Source: Chryseobacterium caseinilyticum (lineage in GTDB: Bacteria > Bacteroidota > Bacteroidia > Flavobacteriales > Weeksellaceae). Taken from it: 64,000 nt of DNA. Below, one piece after another: positions 55,837-64,000 of the stretch. Every line of letters starts with the position of its first letter. Positions within the stretch are counted from its first letter, which is position 1. The translations under genes and the position numbers were made by a program. The stretch covers positions 1,550,001 to 1,614,000 of the forward strand of contig NZ_JACYFS010000001.1 of NCBI RefSeq assembly GCF_014837145.1. Direction: 5' to 3'. The notes beneath the pieces are model-generated. The model was given only the letters and a program-made list of their open reading frames with translations, made no database searches and was not told the origin of the DNA.

Positions 55837-56730
55837 TTAATTTATAAAACTCTTGATTGTTTTTTCGAGACCATTTTCTGCTTTCAGCGGAAGATTTTTG
55901 ATTCCTAAAGCAGATTTTATTTTCTTATTTGAAACTACATAAGATTCTGTAAGTTTTTTTAACCTTTCAGAATTCAAAGGTAATTTTAATTTATCACCTA
56001 ATGATGCTGTTTTTTCTATCAGACTTTTGGAGATATTCCAAAGTTTCGGCTTCTTCCCAACCACTGAATTGATTACAGTAATCAGTTCGTTGGTTGAGAG
56101 ACTTTCATCATCTGCAAAATTATAGATTCCTGAGGGAATATTTTTATTTTTAAGGATTTCAAGTATCAAATAATTTAAATTATCAATACTCAAAAATGAT
56201 CTTTGGTTGTGAAAAGCCGCTAAGGGCCAGTGAATGCCTTTTTGTACAACTTTATACAGTAGATTAAGGTTGCCTTTGTTTCCCGGTCCGTGAATCATAC
56301 AAGGGCGAATAATGAATAATCTTTTTCCTTCAGGTAAAGTCTGATATAGCAAATAATTTTCGGCTTCCAACTTAGATTTACCATAGGACGTTTTTGGATT
56401 TGAAATATGATTTTCATCTAAAATTCCATCAATTGTGTCAGCAGTTGCTTTCACAGAACTGAAATAGAAAAAATCTTCCGCATCAGACTTTAAAAACTGA
56501 TCAAAAAGCTGAACCGTCAAATCTCTGTTGATTTTAAAATATTCGTTTTCTTCTGAAGTATTGGAAGTGTCGTGAGCTTTTCCTGCAAGATGAATAACAG
56601 CATCTGCGTCAACAGGGAAAGCCCAGCTGTTTCTGAGAGAAAGCCCTTTTACCTCAAAAGAGTTTTCCAATAAATATTTTGAAAGGTTTTGCCCTACAAA
56701 TCCTGTAATTCCTGTGATGGTTATTTTCAT
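55837..56730 (-). CDS. NAD-dependent epimerase/dehydratase (extended SDR)
   Basis: A 297-residue nucleotide-sugar enzyme. The start ITGITGFVGQNLSKYL is the NAD-binding G-x2-G-x2-G loop. VIHLAGKAHDT follows, and YFSSVKA with SYGKSKLEAE gives the catalytic Ser and Tyr-x3-Lys. It is probably a UDP-sugar 4-epimerase or 4-reductase for the surface glycan. It is the last gene of the operon and overlaps the WbuB-like gene by 4 bp. Confidence 0.85.
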   Translation of the reverse strand: MKITITGITGFVGQNLSKYLLENSFEVKGLSLRNSWAFPVDADAVIHLAGKAHDTSNTSEENEYFKINRDLTVQLFDQFLKSDAEDFFYFSSVKATADTIDGILDENHISNPKTSYGKSKLEAENYLLYQTLPEGKRLFIIRPCMIHGPGNKGNLNLLYKVVQKGIHWPLAAFHNQRSFLSIDNLNYLILEILKNKNIPSGIYNFADDESLSTNELITVINSVVGKKPKLWNISKSLIEKTASLGDKLKLPLNSERLKKLTESYVVSNKKIKSALGIKNLPLKAENGLEKTIKSFIN

Positions 56731-57938
56731 ACTGTGCCTTCTAAAATTAAAATAAGCTTATCTAAAAGCATTTCACGTTCAAATTCTTTCTTGTAGTAAG
56801 CCAAAGCATTTTTCCCCATTTCTTTTCTGTCACTTTCTGAAATACTGTATATTTTGATGGCATTTTCTGCCAGTTCTGCGGCATTTTCTGCAGATGAAGC
56901 ATATCCAGCATTTGCTTTCTCTACAATACTTGCACCTTCGCCGTCCAGTGAAGCTAAAACAGGTTTACCACAGGCGAGATAAGACTGAATTTTTGAAGGA
57001 ATGGTGAGCGAAAAAATTTTATCTTTTTTAAGACTGGAAATCAATACATCACTGGCAGCAAAAAAGCCCGGCATATCTGCTGACGGATGAGCTCCCAGAA
57101 AATTGACTGCATCCCCAAGATGATTATCATTTACAAACTGCTCAAGCTGATGGCGCTGTCTGCCATCACCCAGAAAAACCCATTTTATATCTGAAAAACC
57201 TCTTTCTTTCACTATGATCGCTGCCTTCAAAACGGTGAGAAGACTTTGTGCTTCTCCTAAGTTCCCTGCAAAGGTGATACAAAATCCTGATGGCATTTTA
57301 TCTGTAAACTCCGGCGTTGGTGCTACAGGTCTGTAAAAACTCTCGGTAGAATTAGGATAAAATATAATCTTATCAGGATCGGTTTTTTGATTGATTATAT
57401 AATTTTTAAAGCCTTGAGACTGCACTAATACCTTTTCAGCATTTTTATAAATGATCTGTGTAATTTTATGAAAAAAACCAAGAATATATTTATTGTTGAT
57501 GCCACCCGCTGCGGTAAGACTTTCCGGCCACAAATCCTGTACCCAGAAATAATAAGGAATCTTAAGCTTTTTTGAAGCTATCATCGCAGGGATTCCTACC
57601 GTGATTGGTGATGGCATATAAACGAATATACAATCAAATTTGCCTTCAATTGACTTAGCTTTCAGACTTCCGAAAAAAACAAAGGAAAAATAGTTGATCA
57701 TTAATCTGATTCCGCCATTACCCCTTGAAAAAATTTTGCTTCTGTGAATTTTAATATCATTCCAAACCTCGTCCTTTGTTCCTAAAAAAGAATAGCCTTC
57801 AAAAAATCTTCCTGTAGGATAATTGGGAATTGCAGTGAGAACTTCTATGTGATGTCCTCTCTCTTTAAGCCCCAGACATATATCATTAATCTTAAAATTC
57901 TCAGGCCAAAAATACTGAGAGATAACTAAAATCCTCAT
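56727..57938 (-). CDS. GT4-family glycosyltransferase, WbuB-like (L-FucNAc transferase probable)
   Basis: A 403-residue GT-B enzyme. It starts MRILVISQYFWPENFKINDI and has IEVLTAIPNYPTGRFFEGY, the typical opening of WbuB-type enzymes. CITFAGNLGEAQSLLTVL and WVFLGDGRQRHQLE, then TIPSKIQSYLACGKPVLASLDGEG, bind the donor. WbuB transfers L-FucNAc in several O-antigens, and the FnlA/B/C-like genes next to it supply that donor. The ATG at 57938 touches the stop of the gene before. Confidence 0.82.
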   Translation of the reverse strand: MRILVISQYFWPENFKINDICLGLKERGHHIEVLTAIPNYPTGRFFEGYSFLGTKDEVWNDIKIHRSKIFSRGNGGIRLMINYFSFVFFGSLKAKSIEGKFDCIFVYMPSPITVGIPAMIASKKLKIPYYFWVQDLWPESLTAAGGINNKYILGFFHKITQIIYKNAEKVLVQSQGFKNYIINQKTDPDKIIFYPNSTESFYRPVAPTPEFTDKMPSGFCITFAGNLGEAQSLLTVLKAAIIVKERGFSDIKWVFLGDGRQRHQLEQFVNDNHLGDAVNFLGAHPSADMPGFFAASDVLISSLKKDKIFSLTIPSKIQSYLACGKPVLASLDGEGASIVEKANAGYASSAENAAELAENAIKIYSISESDRKEMGKNALAYYKKEFEREMLLDKLILILEGTV

Positions 57939-58798
57939 TAATAGCTGTATAAATTTCTGTGTTCCATCATCCATAAATACTGCTCCTGCAGCATTTTTTC
58001 GTAATCGGGTACACTGTATGGTAAAACTAAGGATTTTTTTAAGGATTTATCTACTTTTTTTTCGTCATAAGGCAAAATTACAGTATTATTTTTCTCCCAA
58101 ATCACTTTAAATAATGAAATTAAATCATATTTATTGATTGGAATTCCATTGGTAAGATGTGCCAAACCACTCTGCTCATTCTGGATAAAGTACTCAACAG
58201 CTTTTGCCAGTTCTAAAGTGGTAACACCGCTCCAGATGGCGGATGTATAACCTTTTATCTCACCGGTTTGATTCATAAACCAATGAAAAAGACCAATTCC
58301 ATTCTTGTTCAGTTCGGGGCCAATGATTGATGTACGCAAAGTGAGATCTTTTTTATTTTCTATTTCTCCCAAAGCTTTTGACTGGGCATAGAATCCTTCG
58401 CCATCTTTCACATCGTTTTCGGCGTAATTTCCTTTTTTTCCGTTAAAAACACAATCTGTGCTAATGTGAAAAATCCTGGTATCTGAATTTGCAGTAATCT
58501 GTTCTAAAAAATGTGGGAAATAACTGTTGTACCAGATGGCTTTTGCAGGATGGTCTTCAGCATCTTTATTTAAAATACCGATGCAGTTGATAACCACGTC
58601 AAAATTATTGTCTTTGATAATTTTCTCCAAATTCGTTGTATCTGAAACATCTAAAGCTATCAGATTTTTGTCTTCAGCAACATTTCTGGCAATTCCGAAG
58701 ACTTCCAAACAGGAATTTTTTGTCAGATAATTGTAGATTACATGACCCGCCATTCCTTTAATGCCTAAAACAAGAATTTTTTTTATTTTTTGTTCCAT
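57938..58798 (-). CDS. SDR reductase, FnlB/RmlD-like (286 aa)
   Basis: A short-chain reductase. The start KILVLGIKGMAGHVIYNYL is the NAD(P) loop, and VVINCIGILNKDAEDHP, HISTDCVFNGKKGNYAEND and YAQSKALGE (Tyr-x3-Lys) are typical of RmlD-like enzymes. In the set with FnlA- and FnlC-like genes it should reduce the 4-keto sugar, as FnlB/CapF does. It lacks the C-terminal cupin domain of full-length CapF/FnlB proteins, so it is the shorter RmlD-like form. It overlaps the 2-epimerase gene by 16 bp. Confidence 0.8.
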   Translation of the reverse strand: MEQKIKKILVLGIKGMAGHVIYNYLTKNSCLEVFGIARNVAEDKNLIALDVSDTTNLEKIIKDNNFDVVINCIGILNKDAEDHPAKAIWYNSYFPHFLEQITANSDTRIFHISTDCVFNGKKGNYAENDVKDGEGFYAQSKALGEIENKKDLTLRTSIIGPELNKNGIGLFHWFMNQTGEIKGYTSAIWSGVTTLELAKAVEYFIQNEQSGLAHLTNGIPINKYDLISLFKVIWEKNNTVILPYDEKKVDKSLKKSLVLPYSVPDYEKMLQEQYLWMMEHRNLYSY

Positions 58799-59904
58799 AT
58801 TACTTTATCAACAATGGAAGAATAGCTTTGTATAGCTTTTATTACACGATCTGATGTGTTGGTAACTTCATATTCGAAGGGAAGACTGATTTTAGGATCA
58901 AAAAGTCCTTTTGAAATTTCGATGGCATTGAGCATCTGGTCTTTTGAGATACCTCCTAAAACAATTGTACCTGCATCTATAGCTTCCGGTCTTTCGGTAC
59001 TTGTGCGGATACTGATAGCAGGAAATCCCATCATCGCAGATTCTTCACTGATTGTTCCACTGTCTGAAAGCACAATAAACGATTTGCTCTGCAGTTTTAC
59101 ATAATCAAAAAAACCAAGCGGTGCTACATTTTTAACCAAAGGATGAAACTGAATTTTATTCTTTTCAATTCGGTTTTTAGTACGCGGATGCGTTGAAAAA
59201 ATAACAGGCATCTGGTATTTTTCTGCCACAGCGTTGATAGATTCAGCCAATATTTCAAAATGATTGTCGAGATCAATATTTTCTTCGCGGTGTGCGCTTA
59301 CTACGATAAACTTATCTTCGTTTAAAGATAACTGCTCTACGACATTGCTGTTTTCAATTTTATCTGCGTATTTGTTTAAAACTTCCTTTAATGGTGAACC
59401 CGTAACGAATACATGATCTTTCCTGAAACCTTCGCTCAGCAGATATCTTCTGCTGTTTTCTGTATAGGTAAGATTAATATCACTGATATGGTCTGATATT
59501 TTTCTGTTAGTTTCTTCCGGAACATTTTGATCAAAACACCTGTTTCCTGCTTCCATGTGGAAGATTGGGATTTTTAATCTTTTAGCGGCAATGGTACTTA
59601 AAACGCTGTTTGTATCGCCCAAAACCAAAAGTGCATCCGGTTTTTCCTGAGCTAAAATTTCGAAGGATTTTGAAATTACATTTCCAATCGTTTCGCCCAG
59701 ATGGCTTCCTGCAACATTCAGAAAGTAGTCTGGTTTTCTTAATTCAAGATCTTCAAAAAATATTTCGTTGAGTTCGTAGTCATAATTTTGACCTGTGTGA
59801 ATCAAAATGTGATCAAAATAAACATCACATTTTTTTATGCATTCTGCAAGACGAATGATTTCGGGTCTGGTTCCGAGAATCGTTGCTACTTTCAGTTTCT
59901 TCAT
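58783..59904 (-). CDS. UDP-GlcNAc 2-epimerase type enzyme (WecB/FnlC-like)
   Basis: A 373-residue non-hydrolysing 2-epimerase. The start VATILGTRPEIIRLAECIK, LVLGDTNSVLSTIAAKR, FHMEAGNRCFDQNVPEE and VLSDSGTISEESAMMGFP are the family motifs in order. In FucNAc synthesis FnlC/CapG performs the final C2 epimerisation. Its place between the FnlA- and FnlB-like genes supports that over ManNAc synthesis. Confidence 0.87.
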   Translation of the reverse strand: MKKLKVATILGTRPEIIRLAECIKKCDVYFDHILIHTGQNYDYELNEIFFEDLELRKPDYFLNVAGSHLGETIGNVISKSFEILAQEKPDALLVLGDTNSVLSTIAAKRLKIPIFHMEAGNRCFDQNVPEETNRKISDHISDINLTYTENSRRYLLSEGFRKDHVFVTGSPLKEVLNKYADKIENSNVVEQLSLNEDKFIVVSAHREENIDLDNHFEILAESINAVAEKYQMPVIFSTHPRTKNRIEKNKIQFHPLVKNVAPLGFFDYVKLQSKSFIVLSDSGTISEESAMMGFPAISIRTSTERPEAIDAGTIVLGGISKDQMLNAIEISKGLFDPKISLPFEYEVTNTSDRVIKAIQSYSSIVDKVIWNKK

Positions 59905-59935
59905 TTGTTTTATTTTATGTTTCCCTTCTGCATTA

Positions 59936-60967
59936 TCAGAACACTGATTTTTCAGAATTCTCCTGATTTTCCGTCTGAAAAAGCTCCAGTTTTTTCAATA
60001 ATTTTTTTACACCCTCCACATCCTCTCTTTTCGTGTTGTGAGAATTATAGTCTTCCAACGGTATGTCTATCTTATTTCCTTCCGAAAAATACTTTGCATA
60101 ATTCAAATCCCTATTATCGGACGGAATTCTGTAAAAATCGCCCATATCTTCGGCATTCATCATTTCTTCACGTGTACAGAGTGTTTCATAAAGTTTTTCA
60201 CCATGTCTTGTTCCTATAATTTTAATTTTATTCTGTACATTCTTCAGTTCTAAAACTGCCTTGGCAAGATCCCCAATTGTCGCTGCAGGTGCTTTATTTA
60301 CAAATAAGTCTCCGGCATTGCCGTGTTCAAATGCAAACAATACCAATTCTACAGCTTCATCCAAAGACATTAAAAACCGCGTCATATTCGGATCTGTAAT
60401 CGTGATATCTTCATTTTTCTCAATTTGTGAAAGAAATAATGGAATGACAGAACCTCTTGAAGCCATTACATTTCCATATCTTGTTAAACAAACCACGGTA
60501 TCTTTTAAATTTCTGGCTTCAGCGACAGCAACTTTTTCCATCATAGCTTTAGAAATACCCATAGCGTTGATCGGATAAGCAGCTTTATCGGTAGAGAGGC
60601 AGATTACTTTTTTTACTTTGTTGTAAGACGCTGCTCTGATGACGTTCTGAGTACCTTCTACATTGGTTTTAACTGCCTGCATCGGAAAAAACTCGCATGA
60701 CGGAACTTGCTTCAAGGCTGCTGCATGAAAAACATAGTCTACATCTTTCATTGCATAATCTACACTACTGAAATCTCTTACATCACCAATAAAATACTTG
60801 ATTTTCTCATTTCTATAGAAATTCCGCATGTCATCCTGCTTTTTTTCATCTCTTGAAAAAATACGGATCTCTCTGAAATGATCAGTTGATAAAAACCTAT
60901 CGAGAACCGCAGTTCCAAATGAGCCTGTACCACCGGTTATCAGCAATATTTTATTATTAATTTGCAT
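59936..60967 (-). CDS. UDP-GlcNAc 4,6-dehydratase/epimerase, CapE/FnlA-like
   Basis: A 343-residue enzyme that starts UDP-L-FucNAc synthesis from UDP-GlcNAc. TGGTGSFG at 11-18 binds NADP. HAAALKQVPSCEFFPMQAV and LSTDKAAYPINAMGISKAM are hallmarks of this SDR branch, in which Met replaces the usual catalytic Tyr (M-x3-K) and Asp and Lys of the TDK motif act. YGNVMASRGSVIPLF follows. The length is normal for CapE. It follows the HisF2 gene by 2 bp. Confidence 0.9.
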   Translation of the reverse strand: MQINNKILLITGGTGSFGTAVLDRFLSTDHFREIRIFSRDEKKQDDMRNFYRNEKIKYFIGDVRDFSSVDYAMKDVDYVFHAAALKQVPSCEFFPMQAVKTNVEGTQNVIRAASYNKVKKVICLSTDKAAYPINAMGISKAMMEKVAVAEARNLKDTVVCLTRYGNVMASRGSVIPLFLSQIEKNEDITITDPNMTRFLMSLDEAVELVLFAFEHGNAGDLFVNKAPAATIGDLAKAVLELKNVQNKIKIIGTRHGEKLYETLCTREEMMNAEDMGDFYRIPSDNRDLNYAKYFSEGNKIDIPLEDYNSHNTKREDVEGVKKLLKKLELFQTENQENSEKSVF

Positions 60968-60969
60968 GT

Positions 60970-61734
60970 TTAGTATTTGAATAATTTATTTTTTTCTTCT
61001 TTTGAAGGATAGGTAATGAGTACTGCTTTTTTACTGTCACAATACACAAATAGACTGCCAGCAGCCACTCCCACATTTCCGTGTTTTTTTATAACTTTTT
61101 TTATATCGTTCAAGCTTCCTGCTCCTCCAAGAAAACTTAGAGGTAAAGACGTTGCATTGCGTACTTTTTCGAGTAAAGCAAAGTCATAACCTTCCATTGT
61201 ACCATCTCTATCAATTGAGTTAATGATAATCTCTCCTATTCCAGTTTCTTCAGCTTTTGAAATGATGGAGAAAAGATTTTCTTTAATTTCAACAGTACCG
61301 TTATGAATATAAACTGTGTACTGATTTTCATTATTTTTTTTGACATCTAAAACCAAAACAACACTCTGAGATCCCAGTTTCCTGACCATTCCTGAAACGA
61401 CTTTCAAATTCTCAAAAAAGAGAGATGAGAGCGCTATTTTTTCTACTCCCAGTTCCAGTATTTTTTGTGCTGCTGCTTCTGATTTTACACCTCCTCCATA
61501 ACATAAAGGCATTCTGGACTGTCTTGCTATTTTCTCAATCAGATTAAAATCCGGTTCGTTATTTTTTACAGATGCATCTATGTCAAATATTACGATTTCG
61601 TCGACTTCTTTGTCATTAAAAATACGTGTTGCGTTGAGCGGATCACCAATATATTTTTCGTTTTTGAAATTGACTGTTTTTACCAGACCTTTATCTCGTA
61701 TCAGTAAACTCGGAATTATTCTTGGTCTTATCAT
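60970..61734 (-). CDS. HisF2/AglZ-family acetamidino-modification protein
   Basis: A 254-residue TIM barrel related to HisF. IIPSLLIRDKGLVKTVNFKN and ATRIFNDKEVDEIVIFDIDA, then LCYGGGVKS and IIINSIDRDGTMEGYD, hold the two phosphate-binding sites. VKTVNF with KYIGDP near the start is the variant seen in surface-sugar clusters rather than true histidine enzymes. It channels ammonia from HisH2 to the sugar amidotransferase. It follows hisH by 4 bp. Confidence 0.88.
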   Translation of the reverse strand: MIRPRIIPSLLIRDKGLVKTVNFKNEKYIGDPLNATRIFNDKEVDEIVIFDIDASVKNNEPDFNLIEKIARQSRMPLCYGGGVKSEAAAQKILELGVEKIALSSLFFENLKVVSGMVRKLGSQSVVLVLDVKKNNENQYTVYIHNGTVEIKENLFSIISKAEETGIGEIIINSIDRDGTMEGYDFALLEKVRNATSLPLSFLGGAGSLNDIKKVIKKHGNVGVAAGSLFVYCDSKKAVLITYPSKEEKNKLFKY

Positions 61735-61738
61735 TCAA

Positions 61739-62353
61739 CTATAATTTAGCAAAGTTAAACAATAATTTTTCTCCATTAGAATGACTTTTTTCAGGATGAA
61801 ACTGTGTTCCGTAAATATTGCCTGTATTCACTGCTGATGCAAAACTTCCGGCAAATTCTGATATTCCTAAAATCTCGTTATCTTCATGACAGTCTATATA
61901 ATAAGAATGCAGAAAATAAAAGAGACTGTTTTTTTCCAAACCATTCAACAGGGCATTTTCTTTAACAAAACGAACTTCATTCCAGCCCATGTGTGGTAAT
62001 TTGCTTTGATGAGGAACTTTCTCAGTATCAATTTTCTTCACCTTACCTTTTATCCACCCAAGACCTTCACAGGAGCCTTCTTCGCTGCTTTCAGCCATCA
62101 GCTGCATGCCGAGACAAACGCCTAATACAGGAATTTCCGCTTCAAGCACCAGTTGATTCAACGTTTGTTTCATTCCTGATTCTTCAAGATTTTTCATTGC
62201 AAAATCAAAACTGCCAACTCCCGGTAAAATCAGTTTTTCGGCGTTCTGTAAATCCTGTATATTGCTGGCAACTTTTACCGGAATGTGCAGTCTTTCATAT
62301 ATATTAATAAAAGCCCTGGTATTCCCGATGCCGTAATCAATCACTGTAATCAT
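61739..62353 (-). CDS. HisH2-type glutamine amidotransferase
   Basis: A 204-residue class I glutaminase. The start VIDYGIGNTRAF, the nucleophile elbow VLGVCLGMQLM (Cys80), and His186 with Glu188 in FHPEKS form the complete triad. It releases ammonia from glutamine for the neighbouring HisF2 and amidotransferase. Its start overlaps the amidotransferase stop by 4 bp, so the three genes are one coupled unit. No other his genes are near, which argues against histidine synthesis. Confidence 0.92.
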   Translation of the reverse strand: MITVIDYGIGNTRAFINIYERLHIPVKVASNIQDLQNAEKLILPGVGSFDFAMKNLEESGMKQTLNQLVLEAEIPVLGVCLGMQLMAESSEEGSCEGLGWIKGKVKKIDTEKVPHQSKLPHMGWNEVRFVKENALLNGLEKNSLFYFLHSYYIDCHEDNEILGISEFAGSFASAVNTGNIYGTQFHPEKSHSNGEKLLFNFAKL

Positions 62354-63489
62354 CTGAAAAGTCTCTTTTCTAAACCTAAGCCTTTAAGGATTTTAGCTCC
62401 CAGACCTATCCAATTTCTTTTATTTTTATAATCTCTGAATGTCTTATTTTCACCATCAAAAATATTCTGTAATTCCTCGACTGTTAAATCTAATTTGTGG
62501 GCAACATATTCAAATTCATTGGCAATATCTTCCTCTGTCATTTCAGGAAGTTTTAATCTTTCAAGTGCCTCGTTGCGTGTCATTTGTCCGGTCAGAATTA
62601 AACTTGAAAAATGAACTTTACGCCTGTCAAAACCAAATTTTTTCGGAAGCCAGAAGTCTTCAAAAAATCTTGTAAATACAGATTCATGATGTTTATGTCC
62701 GAATTTTTTCCAACCAAATTTAGTTCCTAAAGTATTTTCGGCATCTTCTTTCAAAAATCTGATATGATTGAGCGGATTAAATATATGCATTCCCACAAAA
62801 TATTTGTAAAATATCTTATACTCAAAAATATCTATGACGGGGAATTTTTTAAGTTCTTTCTTTCCGAATTTCCTGTGAATATCGGTGATCAATCTCTTAT
62901 CTATTCCTGCATAAGCTCCCCAATCTTCAGGCTCTTTACAGCATTCTGTAGAGAAATTGGCGCCCGTTAAAATATATTTAATTTTATTTTTTCTTGCGTA
63001 TCTGTACAGTGCAGAAAAAAATGCGATGTCCTGAGGAAGATCCTGATCGGGAATTTGTGATTTTAAGAATGCAAGCTGCAGATCTTTCATTTCTTCCCAA
63101 TCTATAACCTCAGTGTACAGATCTATTCCCAAACCTTTGACTAATTTTTCGATATTGGAAACTGCCTGACTTGTATTCCAGCCTGCATCTACATGAAATG
63201 CCAAAGGTCTCAACCCCATCACTTCTTTGGCGATGTAAAGCATATAAGAGCTGTCGAGCCCACCGCTGATTCCTATAATACAGTCGTAGCTATTATTTTT
63301 TCTGCTCTTCTTTATTTTCTCTGCTACCTTTAATATGTAACCAGAAACGTCGTTGCCATATTTCCAAGATGGTAGAATATTTTCATTAAAATTGGTTACA
63401 TAATCACTTTCACCTTTTTCGTTGAAAACAATTTTAGGATCTGTATCATCCATTACCGTCAGGGAACATATTTTGGGACTGTACATCAA
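62350..63489 (-). CDS. N-acetyl sugar amidotransferase (WbpG/LfnA/WbuX-like)
   Basis: A 379-residue PP-loop enzyme. CIIGISGGLDSSYMLY, with the ATP loop SGGLDS at 75-80, is followed by FHVDAGWNTSQAVSN and YILTGANFSTECCKEP, the family markers. It activates an N-acetyl sugar with ATP and adds ammonia to give an acetamidino group. The N-terminal Cys-x2-Cys pairs usual in the family are mostly lost: only Cys8 remains, and the later pair reads ESDYV. Next to FucNAc genes the likely target is L-FucNAc, giving L-FucNAm. Confidence 0.87.
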   Translation of the reverse strand: MMYSPKICSLTVMDDTDPKIVFNEKGESDYVTNFNENILPSWKYGNDVSGYILKVAEKIKKSRKNNSYDCIIGISGGLDSSYMLYIAKEVMGLRPLAFHVDAGWNTSQAVSNIEKLVKGLGIDLYTEVIDWEEMKDLQLAFLKSQIPDQDLPQDIAFFSALYRYARKNKIKYILTGANFSTECCKEPEDWGAYAGIDKRLITDIHRKFGKKELKKFPVIDIFEYKIFYKYFVGMHIFNPLNHIRFLKEDAENTLGTKFGWKKFGHKHHESVFTRFFEDFWLPKKFGFDRRKVHFSSLILTGQMTRNEALERLKLPEMTEEDIANEFEYVAHKLDLTVEELQNIFDGENKTFRDYKNKRNWIGLGAKILKGLGLEKRLFR

Positions 63490-63527
63490 TGGTCTTTCTT
63501 TATAATCTCAATTTAAATTTATTTCTT

Positions 63528-64000
63528 CTAAAGTGTTTTTAATAAGGCTTCTATTTCATTGTTTGCTTTACTCAAAGATGGTTGCAGATTGCCTTTGAGC
63601 GATAAAGATAATGTTTTTGAAATAGAATTTTCATCGAATGGATCAAATATTAAAGAAGGTTCACACACGGCATATAAATATGGCAAATCTGCGCCTATCA
63701 CCTTACATCCGCAGTCCATTGCCTCAAGTATTGCAAGACCAAAACTTTCTGCCAGTGAAGGGTAAACCAGATATTCTGCAGATCTGTATACTTCTGCGAG
63801 TTTTTCTCTTTCAATGAAGCCGATATTTACAATAGGATATCCCTGTTTCTGCTTTTCTTCGATTAAATGAATCAAATGCTGATAAAAAGAATCTACTGTT
63901 ATGGTAAGCTTCCCTCTTTTCTCCTGATCATAAAATTTGCAAAATGCATTGATGAGCCTTATGTGATTCTTATGAGGTACTGCGTTGCTGACAAAAACAA
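63528..64000 (-). CDS. Glycosyltransferase family 4, C-terminal part (5' end outside window)
   Basis: The open frame continues without a stop to the right edge. The visible 156 residues start FVSNAVPHKNHIRLINAF, and later hold LAEVYRSAEYLVYPSLAESF and GLAILEAMDCGCKVIGADLP. This is the donor-binding part of GT4 enzymes, with the E-x7-E acid pair (Glu in AESFGLAILEA). It transfers a sugar to the growing glycan. It lies 38 bp ahead of the amidotransferase gene in the same operon. Confidence 0.88.
   Translation of the reverse strand, partial: VFVSNAVPHKNHIRLINAFCKFYDQEKRGKLTITVDSFYQHLIHLIEEKQKQGYPIVNIGFIEREKLAEVYRSAEYLVYPSLAESFGLAILEAMDCGCKVIGADLPYLYAVCEPSLIFDPFDENSISKTLSLSLKGNLQPSLSKANNEIEALLKTL

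Noticed and set aside
61739..62353. Histidine biosynthesis hisH/hisF
   Set aside because: No other his genes are near, and the pair is coupled to a sugar amidotransferase within a glycan operon.

Overview
The window looks like a chromosomal stretch of a Flavobacteriia member close to Chryseobacterium (Bacteroidota). The DNA is AT-rich. Many promoters carry the Bacteroidota -7 motif TAnnTTTG, Shine-Dalgarno sites are mostly missing, and GSCFA, DUF2461, DUF6438 and PorT-like genes are typical of the group. Genus level is an inference from protein and repeat style, not from a search.

Left part (1-31.4 kb) is mostly housekeeping. It starts with the front of a GAF-type methionine sulfoxide reductase gene, a conserved gene of unknown function, an MBL hydrolase, tRNA-Leu and a metallophosphoesterase broken by an in-frame stop. 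Next comes a methionine uptake operon (EamA transporter, metN, metI, metQ). Its leader encodes a 34-residue Met/Cys-rich peptide followed by an intrinsic terminator, the layout of a transcription attenuator. Then follow purA, a lone DUF4062 gene that looks acquired, hpt-adk-obgE, a porin, RNA helicases, a TatD/DUF4269/GSCFA operon, a prenyl synthase, phosphate transport and a small glycan gene group.

Central part (31.4-55.5 kb) is an extracellular contractile injection system (eCIS, of the Afp/PVC/MAC type) of 19 genes on the minus strand: cap (Pvc16-like), one sheath, two tubes, a small DUF5908-like protein, LysM adaptor, VgrG-like spike, PAAR tip, gp25, two large baseplate proteins, two proteins of unclear role, a tape-measure protein, a CHAP peptidase, a GH46-like glycosidase, a DUF4157 protein, the AAA+ ATPase and a small membrane protein. 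The cluster sits between two nearly identical 184-bp copies of a tRNA-Pro(TGG)/tRNA-Arg(TCT) pair, and a decayed tRNA-like sequence follows the outer copy. This is the footprint expected of an island that arrived, or was duplicated, by recombination at tRNA genes. No integrase is seen.

Right part (55.8-64 kb) is a minus-strand surface-glycan operon. FnlA/FnlB/FnlC-like enzymes would make UDP-N-acetyl-L-fucosamine, a WbuB-like transferase would add it, and an amidotransferase with HisH2/HisF2 partners would turn an N-acetyl into an acetamidino group. The predicted product is a polysaccharide carrying L-FucNAc or L-FucNAm. The operon runs off the right edge inside a glycosyltransferase gene.
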